Source of the DNA: Bacteroidia bacterium
Lineage (GTDB): Bacteria; Bacteroidota; Bacteroidia; Bacteroidales; CAJPTX01
Length of the DNA stretch: 64,000 bases
Assembly (NCBI GenBank): GCA_905373475.1
Contig: CAJPTC010000009.1
Span: 1-64,000 of the forward strand
Direction: 5' to 3'
The notes below the pieces were generated by a model. It made no database searches. It saw only the letters and a program-made list of their open reading frames with translations, and had not been told where the DNA came from. A program made the position numbers and the translations under genes. Positions 26,570-35,081 of the stretch are shown here, piece after piece. The first letter of the stretch is position 1. Each line of letters begins with the position of its first letter.

Positions 26570-28765
26570 CTAGTTTGCCATTTCCGAACAATACTTTATG
26601 CGCACGAGACGGATTTCATCCTCGTCGAGGTGCAGATCTTTGAGCGCTTCGCAAGCCTCTTGTAAACTGAGCGAGGTGGCCTCCTCTTGGAAGTAGTCGT
26701 AAATATCGCGTTGGATATCGGGATCCACCTCCTCATCTACATAGTACCCAATGTTAAGTTTCAACCCTGAATTGATTACGAGATTCTCTATCTCGGTAAG
26801 CAGTTCATTGCGTTCGAGATGGAGCATTTCGGCAAGCTCATCCAAATCCATCTTACGGTCAATGGAGTGGATAAGCGTAACCTTTTGCTGCGAACGTGAG
26901 GGGGCTACCTTCATCACGAAATCGGAAGGACGCTCAATCTCGTTCTCCTCCACGTATTGCTTTATGAGATTTATGAAGGGGTGACCATACCGACGCGCTT
27001 TACTAGCACTCACCCCCGTAATATTCTGAAGCTCCTCGAGGGTAATGGGATAATGGATGGTCATCTCCTCCAACGATACGTCCTGAAATATTACAAACGG
27101 CTGTACCTTGTATTTCTTCGCCTCGTCGTGCGTCAGATTCTTTAGCATCTGGAAGAGAACGGTGTCAGTTCCCGCACTCTCGGTAGGAATAATGGCATCC
27201 TCGTCCTGATCTTCTTGGTTGTACTCGTGGTCACGCACTAATTGGATGGAATACGGATTCTCTAAAAAATCCTTTCCTTTCTCTGTGAGGTAGAGCAATC
27301 CGTATTGCTGGATATCCTTTTTAATGAACCCGTGTAGGATGGCCTGCCGTACAATACTTCCCAAGAAAAACTCGCTATCCTCCTTACGCGCACCAAATAA
27401 TGATAGTTTGCCATGCTCATAGATCTCCGAGTCTTGTGTTTTGATTCCACGTAGTACATTGACTAAATAGCTGGCCCGGAAACCCTCGCCGATCTCTTGT
27501 AGGAGTTGTAGAAGTTGCAACAGATCTTCCTTTCCATCGAAGTGCTGTTGTTCAGTACAGCAGTTGTCGCAGTGCTCGCAATTGGGTTTGTTGTACTGCT
27601 CGCCAAAGTATTGGAGTAACATTTTACGCCGACAGTCGCCACCCTGTGCGTAGTAGGTCGTATCTAGTAAAAGCTGTTTCCCAATCTCCTGTTCGGGCAA
27701 AGATTTGCTCAGAAAAAAATGACTCAGACGTTGAATATCTTTTTCCGAATAGAAAGCAATGCATTGTCCCTCAAGTCCATCACGACCCGCACGCCCTGTT
27801 TCCTGATAGTAACCTTCCAGACTCTTCGGCATGTCATAGTGAATTACGTAGCGAACATCGGGCTTGTCAATCCCCATACCGAAGGCAATAGTAGCTACTA
27901 TTACATCGCATTCCTCTTGTAGGAAGGCATCCTGATTGTACGAACGCGTCTTGGTATCTAGCCCTGCGTGGTAGGGGAGTGCGCGTATCCCATTGAGTTG
28001 CAACACACTAGCGAGTTGCTCTACGCGTTTTCGGCTGATACAATAGATGATGCCCGACTTCCCAGGGTTGTCTTTTATGTATTTGGTAATTTCCTTCGTG
28101 GCATCAAATTTTGGGCGAACGGCATAGAATAGGTTCGGACGATTGAACGATGAGCGGAAAACCACGGCATCGTTCATGCCCAAATTCTTCTGGATGTCGT
28201 CTTGCACTTTTGGGGTCGCGGTGGCGGTTAGTGCGATTACTGGCGCATGACCAATCTGTTCGATGAAGTGTCGTATTCGTCTATATTCCGGTCGGAAATC
28301 GTGCCCCCACTCCGAAATACAGTGTGCTTCGTCTATGGCATAAAAAGAGATGGTAGCCTGCTTTAGGAACTGGATGTTTTCCTCCTTCGTAAGTGTTTCG
28401 GGGGCAACATAAAGCAGTTTCGTAACGCCACTTAGCACATCGTCTTTTACTTGTGTAATTTGTTTTTTTAGTAGAGACGAGTTTAGGAAGTGTGTGATGT
28501 TGTCATTGGCACAAGAAGCGCGCAAACGATCTACCTGATTCTTCATCAAGGCAATAAGGGGCGATACAACGATCGCGGTACCAGGTAAGATGAGCGCGGG
28601 GAGCTGGTAACAAAGCGACTTTCCCCCCCCTGTCGGCATTAAAACAAATGTGTCGCGACCTTGAAGTAAATTGCGGATTATAGCCTCCTGATGTCCCTTA
28701 AACTTTTCAAATCCAAACCATTTATTAAGTTGTGAGACGAGTGGCACGTCTTCGCGATATTGCAT
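26570..28765 (-). CDS. recQ: ATP-dependent DNA helicase RecQ
   Basis: This 3'-5' helicase acts in recombinational repair and fork processing. It has motif I LMPTGGGKSLCYQLP, motif II DEAHCISEWGHDFRPEY, motif VI QETGRAGRDG, a zinc cluster (C-RRKMLLQYFGE...CEHCDNC), a winged-helix RQC domain and an HRDC domain (about 525-605: TLEELQNITGVSASKARRYG). A further C-terminal helical region (about 620-731) is common in Bacteroidetes forms. I prefer ATG at 28765, two codons inside a GTG-initiated frame. Length is 731 residues, a full-length RecQ. Confidence 0.95.
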   Translation of the reverse strand: MQYREDVPLVSQLNKWFGFEKFKGHQEAIIRNLLQGRDTFVLMPTGGGKSLCYQLPALILPGTAIVVSPLIALMKNQVDRLRASCANDNITHFLNSSLLKKQITQVKDDVLSGVTKLLYVAPETLTKEENIQFLKQATISFYAIDEAHCISEWGHDFRPEYRRIRHFIEQIGHAPVIALTATATPKVQDDIQKNLGMNDAVVFRSSFNRPNLFYAVRPKFDATKEITKYIKDNPGKSGIIYCISRKRVEQLASVLQLNGIRALPYHAGLDTKTRSYNQDAFLQEECDVIVATIAFGMGIDKPDVRYVIHYDMPKSLEGYYQETGRAGRDGLEGQCIAFYSEKDIQRLSHFFLSKSLPEQEIGKQLLLDTTYYAQGGDCRRKMLLQYFGEQYNKPNCEHCDNCCTEQQHFDGKEDLLQLLQLLQEIGEGFRASYLVNVLRGIKTQDSEIYEHGKLSLFGARKEDSEFFLGSIVRQAILHGFIKKDIQQYGLLYLTEKGKDFLENPYSIQLVRDHEYNQEDQDEDAIIPTESAGTDTVLFQMLKNLTHDEAKKYKVQPFVIFQDVSLEEMTIHYPITLEELQNITGVSASKARRYGHPFINLIKQYVEENEIERPSDFVMKVAPSRSQQKVTLIHSIDRKMDLDELAEMLHLERNELLTEIENLVINSGLKLNIGYYVDEEVDPDIQRDIYDYFQEEATSLSLQEACEALKDLHLDEDEIRLVRIKYCSEMAN

Positions 28766-29052
28766 ACTCACTTGTTTGTTCTTCTGTTGCGTATCTTTTT
28801 GCCAAAGATAAGTTTTTCCCCGTAAAAAAAGAATGTACGTAGGTCGATATAGACTTATTAGTACAAATTACCCTCTCCCTTGATTGCGAGTTTGCAGATG
28901 CAATACATTGCGTCTCTACGTGTTCAAAACACCTTACAATCAATTATATAGACAAGTATCTATCTAGTTCCAATGCATTGCTAATTATTTTTAGCTGTGC
29001 AAACTACAAAATAGAGACAATCCGTTAGATCTTCAGGTTATTTCAATGTTGT
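28766..29052. other. Non-coding gap with a REP-like dyad
   Basis: There is no gene in this 287-base gap. It holds an imperfect palindrome at 28896-28915 (AGATGCAATA then CATTGCGTCT, continuing CTACG). It resembles interspersed TGCGTCTCTACG-type palindromes of Bacteroidetes genomes. The same 12 bases also occur near 13770. Confidence 0.4.
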
Positions 29053-30117
29053 TTAGCAATCGTCTTGAACCAAGCGTTCCAAAGCTTGATTCCCGAAGTG
29101 GTAATTACGAAAATCGTGCCGAAAGGCGTACTGTGTTCGTAATTGCTCTAGTTGCTGTGGTGCACTTTTCAAGGTTCGTGAGTCGTGTACAATGTCGTAC
29201 GTACGTGCAAGATCGCCTATTGAATGACCCACGATGAAGGTTTTATCCTCTTTTTCCTCCAGTTGAGGCTCTGCTATCTGCCATCCAAAGAATTCCCCCA
29301 CTGCCTTTACGATAGCTCGGCTTGCAGCCAACTTCCCTTCTATGCTGTATCCCGCTATGTGCGGTGTAGCCAATTTAGCCGCTTCCAACAGGGCTGGTGC
29401 TACATCGGGCTCGTCCTCGTAAACATCCAGATAATATCCAGTTATACGCCGATACTGCGCTGCTTCGTACAACTCGTAATCATCTACGATACCACCACGC
29501 GCGGCATGCAAGATGTAGGGCTTCTGCTTCAAGCTGTGAAAAAAGGCGGCATCTAGTAAATGATAAGTGGGATGTGCTCCGTCGTGTGTGAGAGGGGTGT
29601 GTATTGTGATAATGGAACACTCGCGTCCAATTCGTTCTAACGATGTATAGCGAAAGGGCGCTGCTGTTTCCAAAAATGGATCGCAACGGAACACTGGGAT
29701 GTGAAATATCTCTAGGAGGCGTGCCAAACGTTCTCCTATTGCACCGCAGCCCACAATGCCAACAGGACGCTCTGTGAGGGCAAATGAGGCATGCTGGTTG
29801 ATTTGCGCCAGTATGCTTACTACCCATTGCACTACAGCCCATGCGTTGCAACCAGGCGCATTGACAACGGTAATGCCGTGCTCTGCACAGTATGTACTAT
29901 CAATGTGATCTGTACCAATAGTTGCCGTGCCAATGAAACGCACTGTACTTCCTTCCAGTAGCGCTGCGTTGCACTGAGTACGTGTACGCACTAGAAGCGC
30001 ATCTGCTTTTCTGCAAACTTCCGTATCTATTGCTCGCCCCTCTCTATAGTCAACCTCCGCAAAAGGCTCTAGTAGCCCGCGAATGTACGGGATAGCACTG
30101 TCCACAACAACTCGCAT
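29053..30117 (-). CDS. pdxB: 4-phosphoerythronate dehydrogenase
   Basis: This enzyme oxidises 4-phospho-D-erythronate in the DXP-dependent pyridoxal phosphate pathway. It has the N-terminal DSAIPYIRGLLEPFAEVDY, the NAD motif GIVGCGAIGERLA, the substrate arginine in AARGGIVDD, a glutamate in DVYEDEP, and the catalytic histidine in ATPHIAGYSIEGK, a PdxB-specific string. Start is ATG 30117 (354 residues); the longer frame would overlap rlmB and adds unrelated residues. With serC in the same window, two steps of vitamin B6 synthesis are encoded. The preceding gene, rlmB, ends 10 bases upstream. Confidence 0.94.
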   Translation of the reverse strand: MRVVVDSAIPYIRGLLEPFAEVDYREGRAIDTEVCRKADALLVRTRTQCNAALLEGSTVRFIGTATIGTDHIDSTYCAEHGITVVNAPGCNAWAVVQWVVSILAQINQHASFALTERPVGIVGCGAIGERLARLLEIFHIPVFRCDPFLETAAPFRYTSLERIGRECSIITIHTPLTHDGAHPTYHLLDAAFFHSLKQKPYILHAARGGIVDDYELYEAAQYRRITGYYLDVYEDEPDVAPALLEAAKLATPHIAGYSIEGKLAASRAIVKAVGEFFGWQIAEPQLEEKEDKTFIVGHSIGDLARTYDIVHDSRTLKSAPQQLEQLRTQYAFRHDFRNYHFGNQALERLVQDDC

Positions 30118-30127
30118 TGCTTCTTTT

Positions 30128-30928
30128 TTACTGTTTGTGGCGCTGACTCTCAATGGCATATAGCAAGATTCCTGCAGCCACCGAGACGTTCAACGAACTA
30201 ATCTGTCCATGTAAGGGGATACGAACTTTTTCATCGCAAAGCGCTAGAAGTTCTTCGGGGACTCCAGTACCCTCATCGCCTAGTATCAGTGCTATAGGTC
30301 CTGCGAGGTTGGCGCGTTGGTAATAGGTTTCTCCGTGTTCGGTCGCCGCAATGAGTCGTAGTCCAGACGCTTTCAAATACTCGCAAGTTTGTTTCAGACT
30401 CCTTGTCCGTGCCACAGGGAAATGGGCTAAAGCGCCAGCGCTCGTTTTTACAGCATCCGCGTTGATTTGTGCCCCTCCCGTACTAGGTACTACGAGCGCA
30501 TGCGCTCCAGCACATTCGGCGGTACGTACTATTGCCCCTAGGTTACGCACGTCTGTAATACCTCCCGCAACAACCACTAATGGTTCTTCGCCGCTTTCGT
30601 AGATTTTGGGCAAAATCCATTCGATGTTCTGGTACTCAATCACCGCAACAAAAGCAATAGCTCCCTGGTGGTTGCGGCTACCAAGACGTATGAACCATTC
30701 GGCAGGGACGTACTGTACGGGGATTCCGCGCTCTTTCGCTCTGCGCGTGATGTTAGGTAGTTGTTCAGCGGAAAGCCCTTTACGAAGCACGATACGCTCT
30801 AGTTCTTGCCCAGCATCTAGAGCTTCCATAATTGAGTGAAGCCCATAAATAATCTCCGCAGAGATTTTTTTCTGATGATAAAAACGTTGCGGCGGAGTGC
30901 CGTTATGGTTATTCTGGTAGTCCCTCAT
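30128..30928 (-). CDS. rlmB: 23S rRNA (guanosine-2'-O-)-methyltransferase, SpoU family
   Basis: This SPOUT-class RNA 2'-O-methyltransferase is probably specific for a guanosine in 23S rRNA. An N-terminal substrate-binding domain (about 20-100, IYGLHSIMEALDAG) precedes the knotted catalytic domain with motif 1 ITDVRNLGAIVRTAE, motif 2 LILGDEGTGVP and motif 3 IPLHGQISSLNVSVAAGI. The gene overlaps the upstream ABC-F gene by 20 bases, so they are coupled; both act on ribosome function. The exact target base is inferred from the family; other SpoU members modify tRNA. Confidence 0.92.
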   Translation of the reverse strand: MRDYQNNHNGTPPQRFYHQKKISAEIIYGLHSIMEALDAGQELERIVLRKGLSAEQLPNITRRAKERGIPVQYVPAEWFIRLGSRNHQGAIAFVAVIEYQNIEWILPKIYESGEEPLVVVAGGITDVRNLGAIVRTAECAGAHALVVPSTGGAQINADAVKTSAGALAHFPVARTRSLKQTCEYLKASGLRLIAATEHGETYYQRANLAGPIALILGDEGTGVPEELLALCDEKVRIPLHGQISSLNVSVAAGILLYAIESQRHKQ

Positions 30929-32867
30929 TCTCGATAATCTCTAGTTCGTAGCTCTCTTCTTCCCACTGCTTCAATAGGGCGGCGTTCGCAGCTTGTATCT
31001 TCTCGTATTCTTGTACTAGCGTTTTAGTATCTGAGTTTTCGTTCAGTTGCGCCATTTGCTCTTCCAAGGCTTTGAGTTGCGCCTCGTATACGGCGCTTTG
31101 TTCTTCTAGGCGTGCGATGGATTTGCGGCGTTTATTTAGTTCGTTCTCGTATTGTTTCTTTTGTTTCCACTTCTCACCCGCGCTCTTTTCCGTCCCGCCT
31201 TTTGCTTTCTTGTCGTTTTCTTTCTTGGCACGCGCCTGATTCAGTTCCTCAAGCCCCTGCATACGTCGGTGTTCGAGAAACACATTGATGCCCCCAAGGT
31301 GTTCGTGTACACGTCCGTGTGAGAATTCATAGACCTTATCCACGAGCCCGTCGAGAAAATCGCGGTCGTGCGATACCAGAATCAGCGTCCCGTTATATTT
31401 TAGCAAGGCTTGTTTCAGTACATCCTTGGCTTGCATATCCAGATGGTTCGTGGGCTCATCCAAGATCAGGAGGTTGTACGGACGAAGCATCAGTTTTGCC
31501 ATAGCTAACCGATTGCGTTCGCCTCCCGAGAGCACTTGCACCTTCTTATCGACGTCTTCGCCACGAAAAAGAAAAGCGGCAAGGATGTCGCGAATCTTAG
31601 TGCGAATATCGCCCGTAGCTACCTCATCGATGGTATCATAAACAGTACGTTCGGGATTCAATACCGCCTTTTGGTTCTGTGCAAAATACCCCAACAGTAC
31701 ATTGTGCCCCAGTTTTAATTCGCCCGACTCGTAGGGTAATTCACCCTTGATGCAACGCACCAGTGTTGTTTTACCCTCTCCGTTGCGCCCTACAAAAGCT
31801 ACTTTTTCGCCACGCCGAATTGTGATATTCGCATTGCGGAATACTACGTGATCGCCAAACTGTTTTGACACATCGTGTGCCGAGACTACCACATCGCCTG
31901 AACGCGGCGCATCGGGGAAACGGACGTGAATCTGCGTATTATCCTCTTCTTCAACCTCAATGCGTTCCAACTTCTCTAACTGCTTTATGCGTGCTTGCAC
32001 TTGGTTAGATTTGGTCGGTTTGTAACGAAAGCGCTCAATGAAATCCTCTGTTTTTTCTATCAGCTCCTGCTGGTTTTCGTAGGCAGCCAGCTGTTGCTCG
32101 CGCTGTTCGGCACGCAATGCTTTGAATTTCGTATAGGGTACATTGAACGAATAGGCTCGTTTGAGTGATATTTCTATGGTTTTATTCGTCACGGTGTCTA
32201 AAAAACGTCTATCGTGCGAAATGAGAACCAAAGCACCGCGATACTCTTTTAGGTAGTCTTCCAACCATTGGATAGACTCAATATCTAGGTGGTTTGTCGG
32301 CTCATCAAGGAGTAGGAGATCGGCGCCTGCCAAGAGTATTTTGGCAAGTTCTACACGCATACGCCAACCGCCACTTAGCGTTGAGGTAGGCTGTGAAAAT
32401 TGCTCACGTTCAAACCCTAAGCCGAGCAGCGTTTGTTCAGCCTGTGCCTCTTGTTGTGCACCGCCCATCAGGTGATGCCGCTCAGTGAGTTCCGCCAAAC
32501 GCACTGCCATTTCTGTGGCTTCGTCGGCATCCTGGAATTGTCCCCCTTGCAACAATGCTTCTAGGTGCTCTATTTTTGCTTCCAGCGCTTTCAATTCGCC
32601 AAATGCAGAAAGCGTTTCTTCCAGTATGCTTCGAGTATCTGTATAGGCAATGTGCTGCGCCAAATGCCCAATAGCCAGATCGGCTGCACGTGCCACATTG
32701 CCTTCGCTGGGTTCTAGTTCGCCGCAAATCACTCGGAATAGGGTACTCTTCCCTGTTCCATTGCGCCCTACAAGCCCTATACGATCGCGTGCTCCTATCA
32801 ACAACGATATGTCGGAGAATAGTTCCTCGCCCTGAAAGCGTACTCCTACATGATCCAAAGAAATCAT
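30909..32867 (-). CDS. ABC-F family ATPase (ribosome-associated)
   Basis: This soluble protein has two ABC domains and no membrane segment. The first has GRNGTGKST, LSGGWRMRVELAKIL and LLLLDEPTNHLDI. The second has GRNGEGKTT, LSGGERNRLAMAKLML and LLILDEPTNHLD. The inter-domain linker (about 225-305) is the P-site tRNA interaction motif of the family, and a C-terminal coiled coil (about 530-640) follows. Such proteins release stalled ribosomes or protect them from antibiotics. Overall form is closest to the YheS/Uup-like housekeeping types, so antibiotic resistance cannot be claimed. Confidence 0.93.
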   Translation of the reverse strand: MISLDHVGVRFQGEELFSDISLLIGARDRIGLVGRNGTGKSTLFRVICGELEPSEGNVARAADLAIGHLAQHIAYTDTRSILEETLSAFGELKALEAKIEHLEALLQGGQFQDADEATEMAVRLAELTERHHLMGGAQQEAQAEQTLLGLGFEREQFSQPTSTLSGGWRMRVELAKILLAGADLLLLDEPTNHLDIESIQWLEDYLKEYRGALVLISHDRRFLDTVTNKTIEISLKRAYSFNVPYTKFKALRAEQREQQLAAYENQQELIEKTEDFIERFRYKPTKSNQVQARIKQLEKLERIEVEEEDNTQIHVRFPDAPRSGDVVVSAHDVSKQFGDHVVFRNANITIRRGEKVAFVGRNGEGKTTLVRCIKGELPYESGELKLGHNVLLGYFAQNQKAVLNPERTVYDTIDEVATGDIRTKIRDILAAFLFRGEDVDKKVQVLSGGERNRLAMAKLMLRPYNLLILDEPTNHLDMQAKDVLKQALLKYNGTLILVSHDRDFLDGLVDKVYEFSHGRVHEHLGGINVFLEHRRMQGLEELNQARAKKENDKKAKGGTEKSAGEKWKQKKQYENELNKRRKSIARLEEQSAVYEAQLKALEEQMAQLNENSDTKTLVQEYEKIQAANAALLKQWEEESYELEIIENEGLPE

Positions 32868-33037
32868 CCTCGCCCCCTTATTCCTATTTGCAAAGATAGG
32901 CGATTTGTGCCTCGTACCCCTATAGGTTTTTTGTGGCGATCTATAGGTTGCTTGCGCGCAGACGAGCGTTAGAATATATGCGGTAAACTACGCCAACAAA
33001 TGAGGGGTGGCGATTAAAGGGGCTAACACCGAGAAAA

Positions 33038-33763
33038 TCAATCTGCCGAGTAGCTGGGCAAGTTGATATTAGCTTTAGCTGCTTGTGCTAATTGTATGCT
33101 TCGTGGGAGTCTGTAGTTTTTCCCCTCCTTGTAGAAATTCCCGCCAGTCTGCATGAAATAGAAACCAACACCTGCCTCTTGGCACTGACGCCGCAGGTCT
33201 AGTATCCATTCGTAGCGGCAAGGACGTGCTCCGCGTCCAGTTTCTCCACCTACAGTAATTTTTTCTATACCACTCAATGTGCCATGAAAATTGATAGGCG
33301 TAAGCATAGGTTCTACAATTATTTCTCTATGCACAAGTGGAGTAGCGTTAAAGAGCATCAGGCGTTCGTCTGCGCGCTGCTGATTTTCCATTGTACAACC
33401 TACAAATATGCGCGCTTTTATCTTTTCCCAGTAGGGTGGTAAACAGAAGCGAATTCGTTCGGGGCGTTTGGTTATCATGTAAAATGTCAGATCCTCGCGC
33501 ATCTGCATCATCTGCCAAGCCTCATTGCGCCAAACATCCATCTCTTCGATGAAGAAGTCGGAGGAAAAACAGGTCATGAGCATGCTCCCTGATGGAATCT
33601 TCCAATCCCCCTTACGGTTTCGCTCCAGTGGCGAATAAAAAGATGCAGTCTTGCGTACAACGTTGGTATCTATGCCGTTTTCTTCATCTCTGGCGAATAC
33701 GAAACAGTGAGCGCATCCTTCGCTTTTTCGGTGACACCCATGGATGAGATTCCAAAAAATCAT
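33038..33763 (-). CDS. DUF5131 family protein (phage Gp37/Gp68-like)
   Basis: This 241-residue protein belongs to the Gp37/Gp68 (DUF5131) family, best known from phages and accessory islands. It starts with FWNLIHGCHRKSEGCAHCFV, the CxxxSxGCxxC cluster reminiscent of a radical-SAM iron-sulfur site. MITKRPERI, GCTMENQQRADER and ITVGGETGRGARP are the other family motifs. The function is not established. It is often neighboured by a three-Cys-motif partner gene; instead, here it overlaps a YjbR/MmcQ gene by four bases in a three-gene operon. The cluster looks acquired rather than core. Confidence 0.88.
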   Translation of the reverse strand: MIFWNLIHGCHRKSEGCAHCFVFARDEENGIDTNVVRKTASFYSPLERNRKGDWKIPSGSMLMTCFSSDFFIEEMDVWRNEAWQMMQMREDLTFYMITKRPERIRFCLPPYWEKIKARIFVGCTMENQQRADERLMLFNATPLVHREIIVEPMLTPINFHGTLSGIEKITVGGETGRGARPCRYEWILDLRRQCQEAGVGFYFMQTGGNFYKEGKNYRLPRSIQLAQAAKANINLPSYSAD

Positions 33764-34098
33764 TTTCTCTTTTGTACTATTGCAAAAGAATCGGCGATGA
33801 GACGCTTAATAAGCTTCGTCTCTGCCCGTGTAGCATCTAGTCCGAGCCAATATTTTCGATTTCCGTTATAGGGAGGTGTTAAGCAATAATCATATTGCTC
33901 TAGGAGCGAAGCAAGCTCTTCTGCATGGTATTTTATCGTAACGCGGCGCAGATTGTTGATATCAAAATAACAGAAAATATGTCCATTGATGTAGAAAGCA
34001 AGCACATCGCGTGCTGCTTTGAACTGCTGAAAAGGGAATTTTTCTTCCACTTTGGTAGAGAGTGACAGACAGTACGCACGAAGTTCTTCCAGTTCCAT
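33760..34098 (-). CDS. MmcQ/YjbR family protein
   Basis: This is a 112-residue YjbR-type protein. It shows the family pattern SLSTKVEEKFPF, DVLAFYINGHIFCYFD, the RVTIKYHAEELASLLEQY segment and PPYNGNRKYWLGLD, ending in the conserved helix LIKRLIADSFAIV. The fold is a cyt-c-like double-wing DNA-binding type, but DNA binding is not demonstrated for most members. It lies between an esterase gene (3-base gap) and the DUF5131 gene (4-base overlap), so the three proteins are made from one message. Confidence 0.88.
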   Translation of the reverse strand: MELEELRAYCLSLSTKVEEKFPFQQFKAARDVLAFYINGHIFCYFDINNLRRVTIKYHAEELASLLEQYDYCLTPPYNGNRKYWLGLDATRAETKLIKRLIADSFAIVQKRK

Positions 34099-34101
34099 TT
34101 C

Positions 34102-34797
34102 TCACAGCGTCAGATTCCAAATAAAACCACGAGCTGTGCGTTCGGAAACATTGTGAAAGTGATTACCTTCGTTCCATTCTAAAATGGTGCGTTCGTCGCC
34201 GAGTTGTGAGAGCAATATTTTGTGATACGCGCGCAGATTCTCGCCTACTTGGGCTATAGATTTATTCTTTGCAAACTCTTCCTTGTTGCCAAGGCTCATA
34301 TATACCTGCTGCGCTAGCGTACGATGCTTTTGTACATATTCTAACCATCCCTCGATCCAGACCGACGGCGAGGCGGCCGCAATGCCCATAAAAGCATTTG
34401 TTTGCATAGAAGCCCACAAAGCAAATAATCCCCCCAGCGAGTATCCGCCTAAAATGCAGGGTAGCACCCCAAAGCGCGATTGTAGTGTAATGAGTAGCTC
34501 TTGCTCAATGTATGTGAGTGTGTCGTGAGCATGTTCACCAACGCCTTCTCTTTTCGATACTGCACGATCTGCCCAAGGCATCAATTCCTTTTCCCAATCC
34601 GATACTTCGAAGGCTACGATTAGTAATGCCTTGTTGTTCTCTGTTAGCAAAACGACTTCTTCTTCCCATCGCGAGTATTCTCGTTCCACTATGGGTTGAA
34701 TAAGGAGAGTTTTAGGATGTTCTCCGCAATAAATTCGGCATACCTTCCCGCCTATTTTTTGTATATCGTATTGCATAGCTTCGTAATCGAGCGCCAA
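34102..34797 (-). CDS. Alpha/beta-hydrolase fold esterase
   Basis: This 231-residue hydrolase has the nucleophile elbow GGYSLGG (serine near 132), an aspartate/glutamate region at NKEEFAKNKS and the likely catalytic histidine in GNHFHNVSERTARG near the C-terminus. It resembles the IroE/putative-esterase group of alpha/beta hydrolases that act on small esters. There is no signal peptide, so it is cytoplasmic. It is the first gene of the esterase-YjbR-DUF5131 operon. The physiological substrate is unknown. Confidence 0.8.
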   Translation of the reverse strand: MALDYEAMQYDIQKIGGKVCRIYCGEHPKTLLIQPIVEREYSRWEEEVVLLTENNKALLIVAFEVSDWEKELMPWADRAVSKREGVGEHAHDTLTYIEQELLITLQSRFGVLPCILGGYSLGGLFALWASMQTNAFMGIAAASPSVWIEGWLEYVQKHRTLAQQVYMSLGNKEEFAKNKSIAQVGENLRAYHKILLSQLGDERTILEWNEGNHFHNVSERTARGFIWNLTL

Positions 34798-35081
34798 GAT
34801 GATAACTCAAAGCTACTCTATTTCGTGGTAAATAGCGGGAGGATATCGTACTACGTTACGTCTGTCCGCACGGGAAAGAATTTAGCCCGTGCATTAACAC
34901 TTTCTTCGAGTACGCTATATACTATGTATATCCTTCTATCGGAGACGCCCAAATTCATATTTTTTTTGAACAGGAGTGAGGCTTACTCGATGCAAATTCT
35001 GTGCAGCGCGTTACAAATAACGGCGTGCTTAGCACGCCGTTATCTCCCTAATATCTTCTACTGAAATCTGTTCAATTTTGC
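34798..35081. other. Gap between the esterase operon and the first chemoreceptor gene
   Basis: There is no gene in these 284 bases. They contain the putative upstream region of the esterase operon and the terminator of the chemoreceptor gene. Confidence 0.4.
35012..35043 (-). terminator. Hairpin terminator of the chemoreceptor gene
   Basis: ATAACGGCGTGC and GCACGCCGTTAT form a perfect 12-bp stem with a three-base loop (35017-35043). On the minus strand it is followed by TTTGTAA, a weak U tract. Confidence 0.75.

Noticed and set aside
30909..32867. Considered an antibiotic-resistance ABC-F protein
   Set aside because: Motifs fit general housekeeping ABC-F proteins and it overlaps rlmB; no resistance subtype can be claimed.
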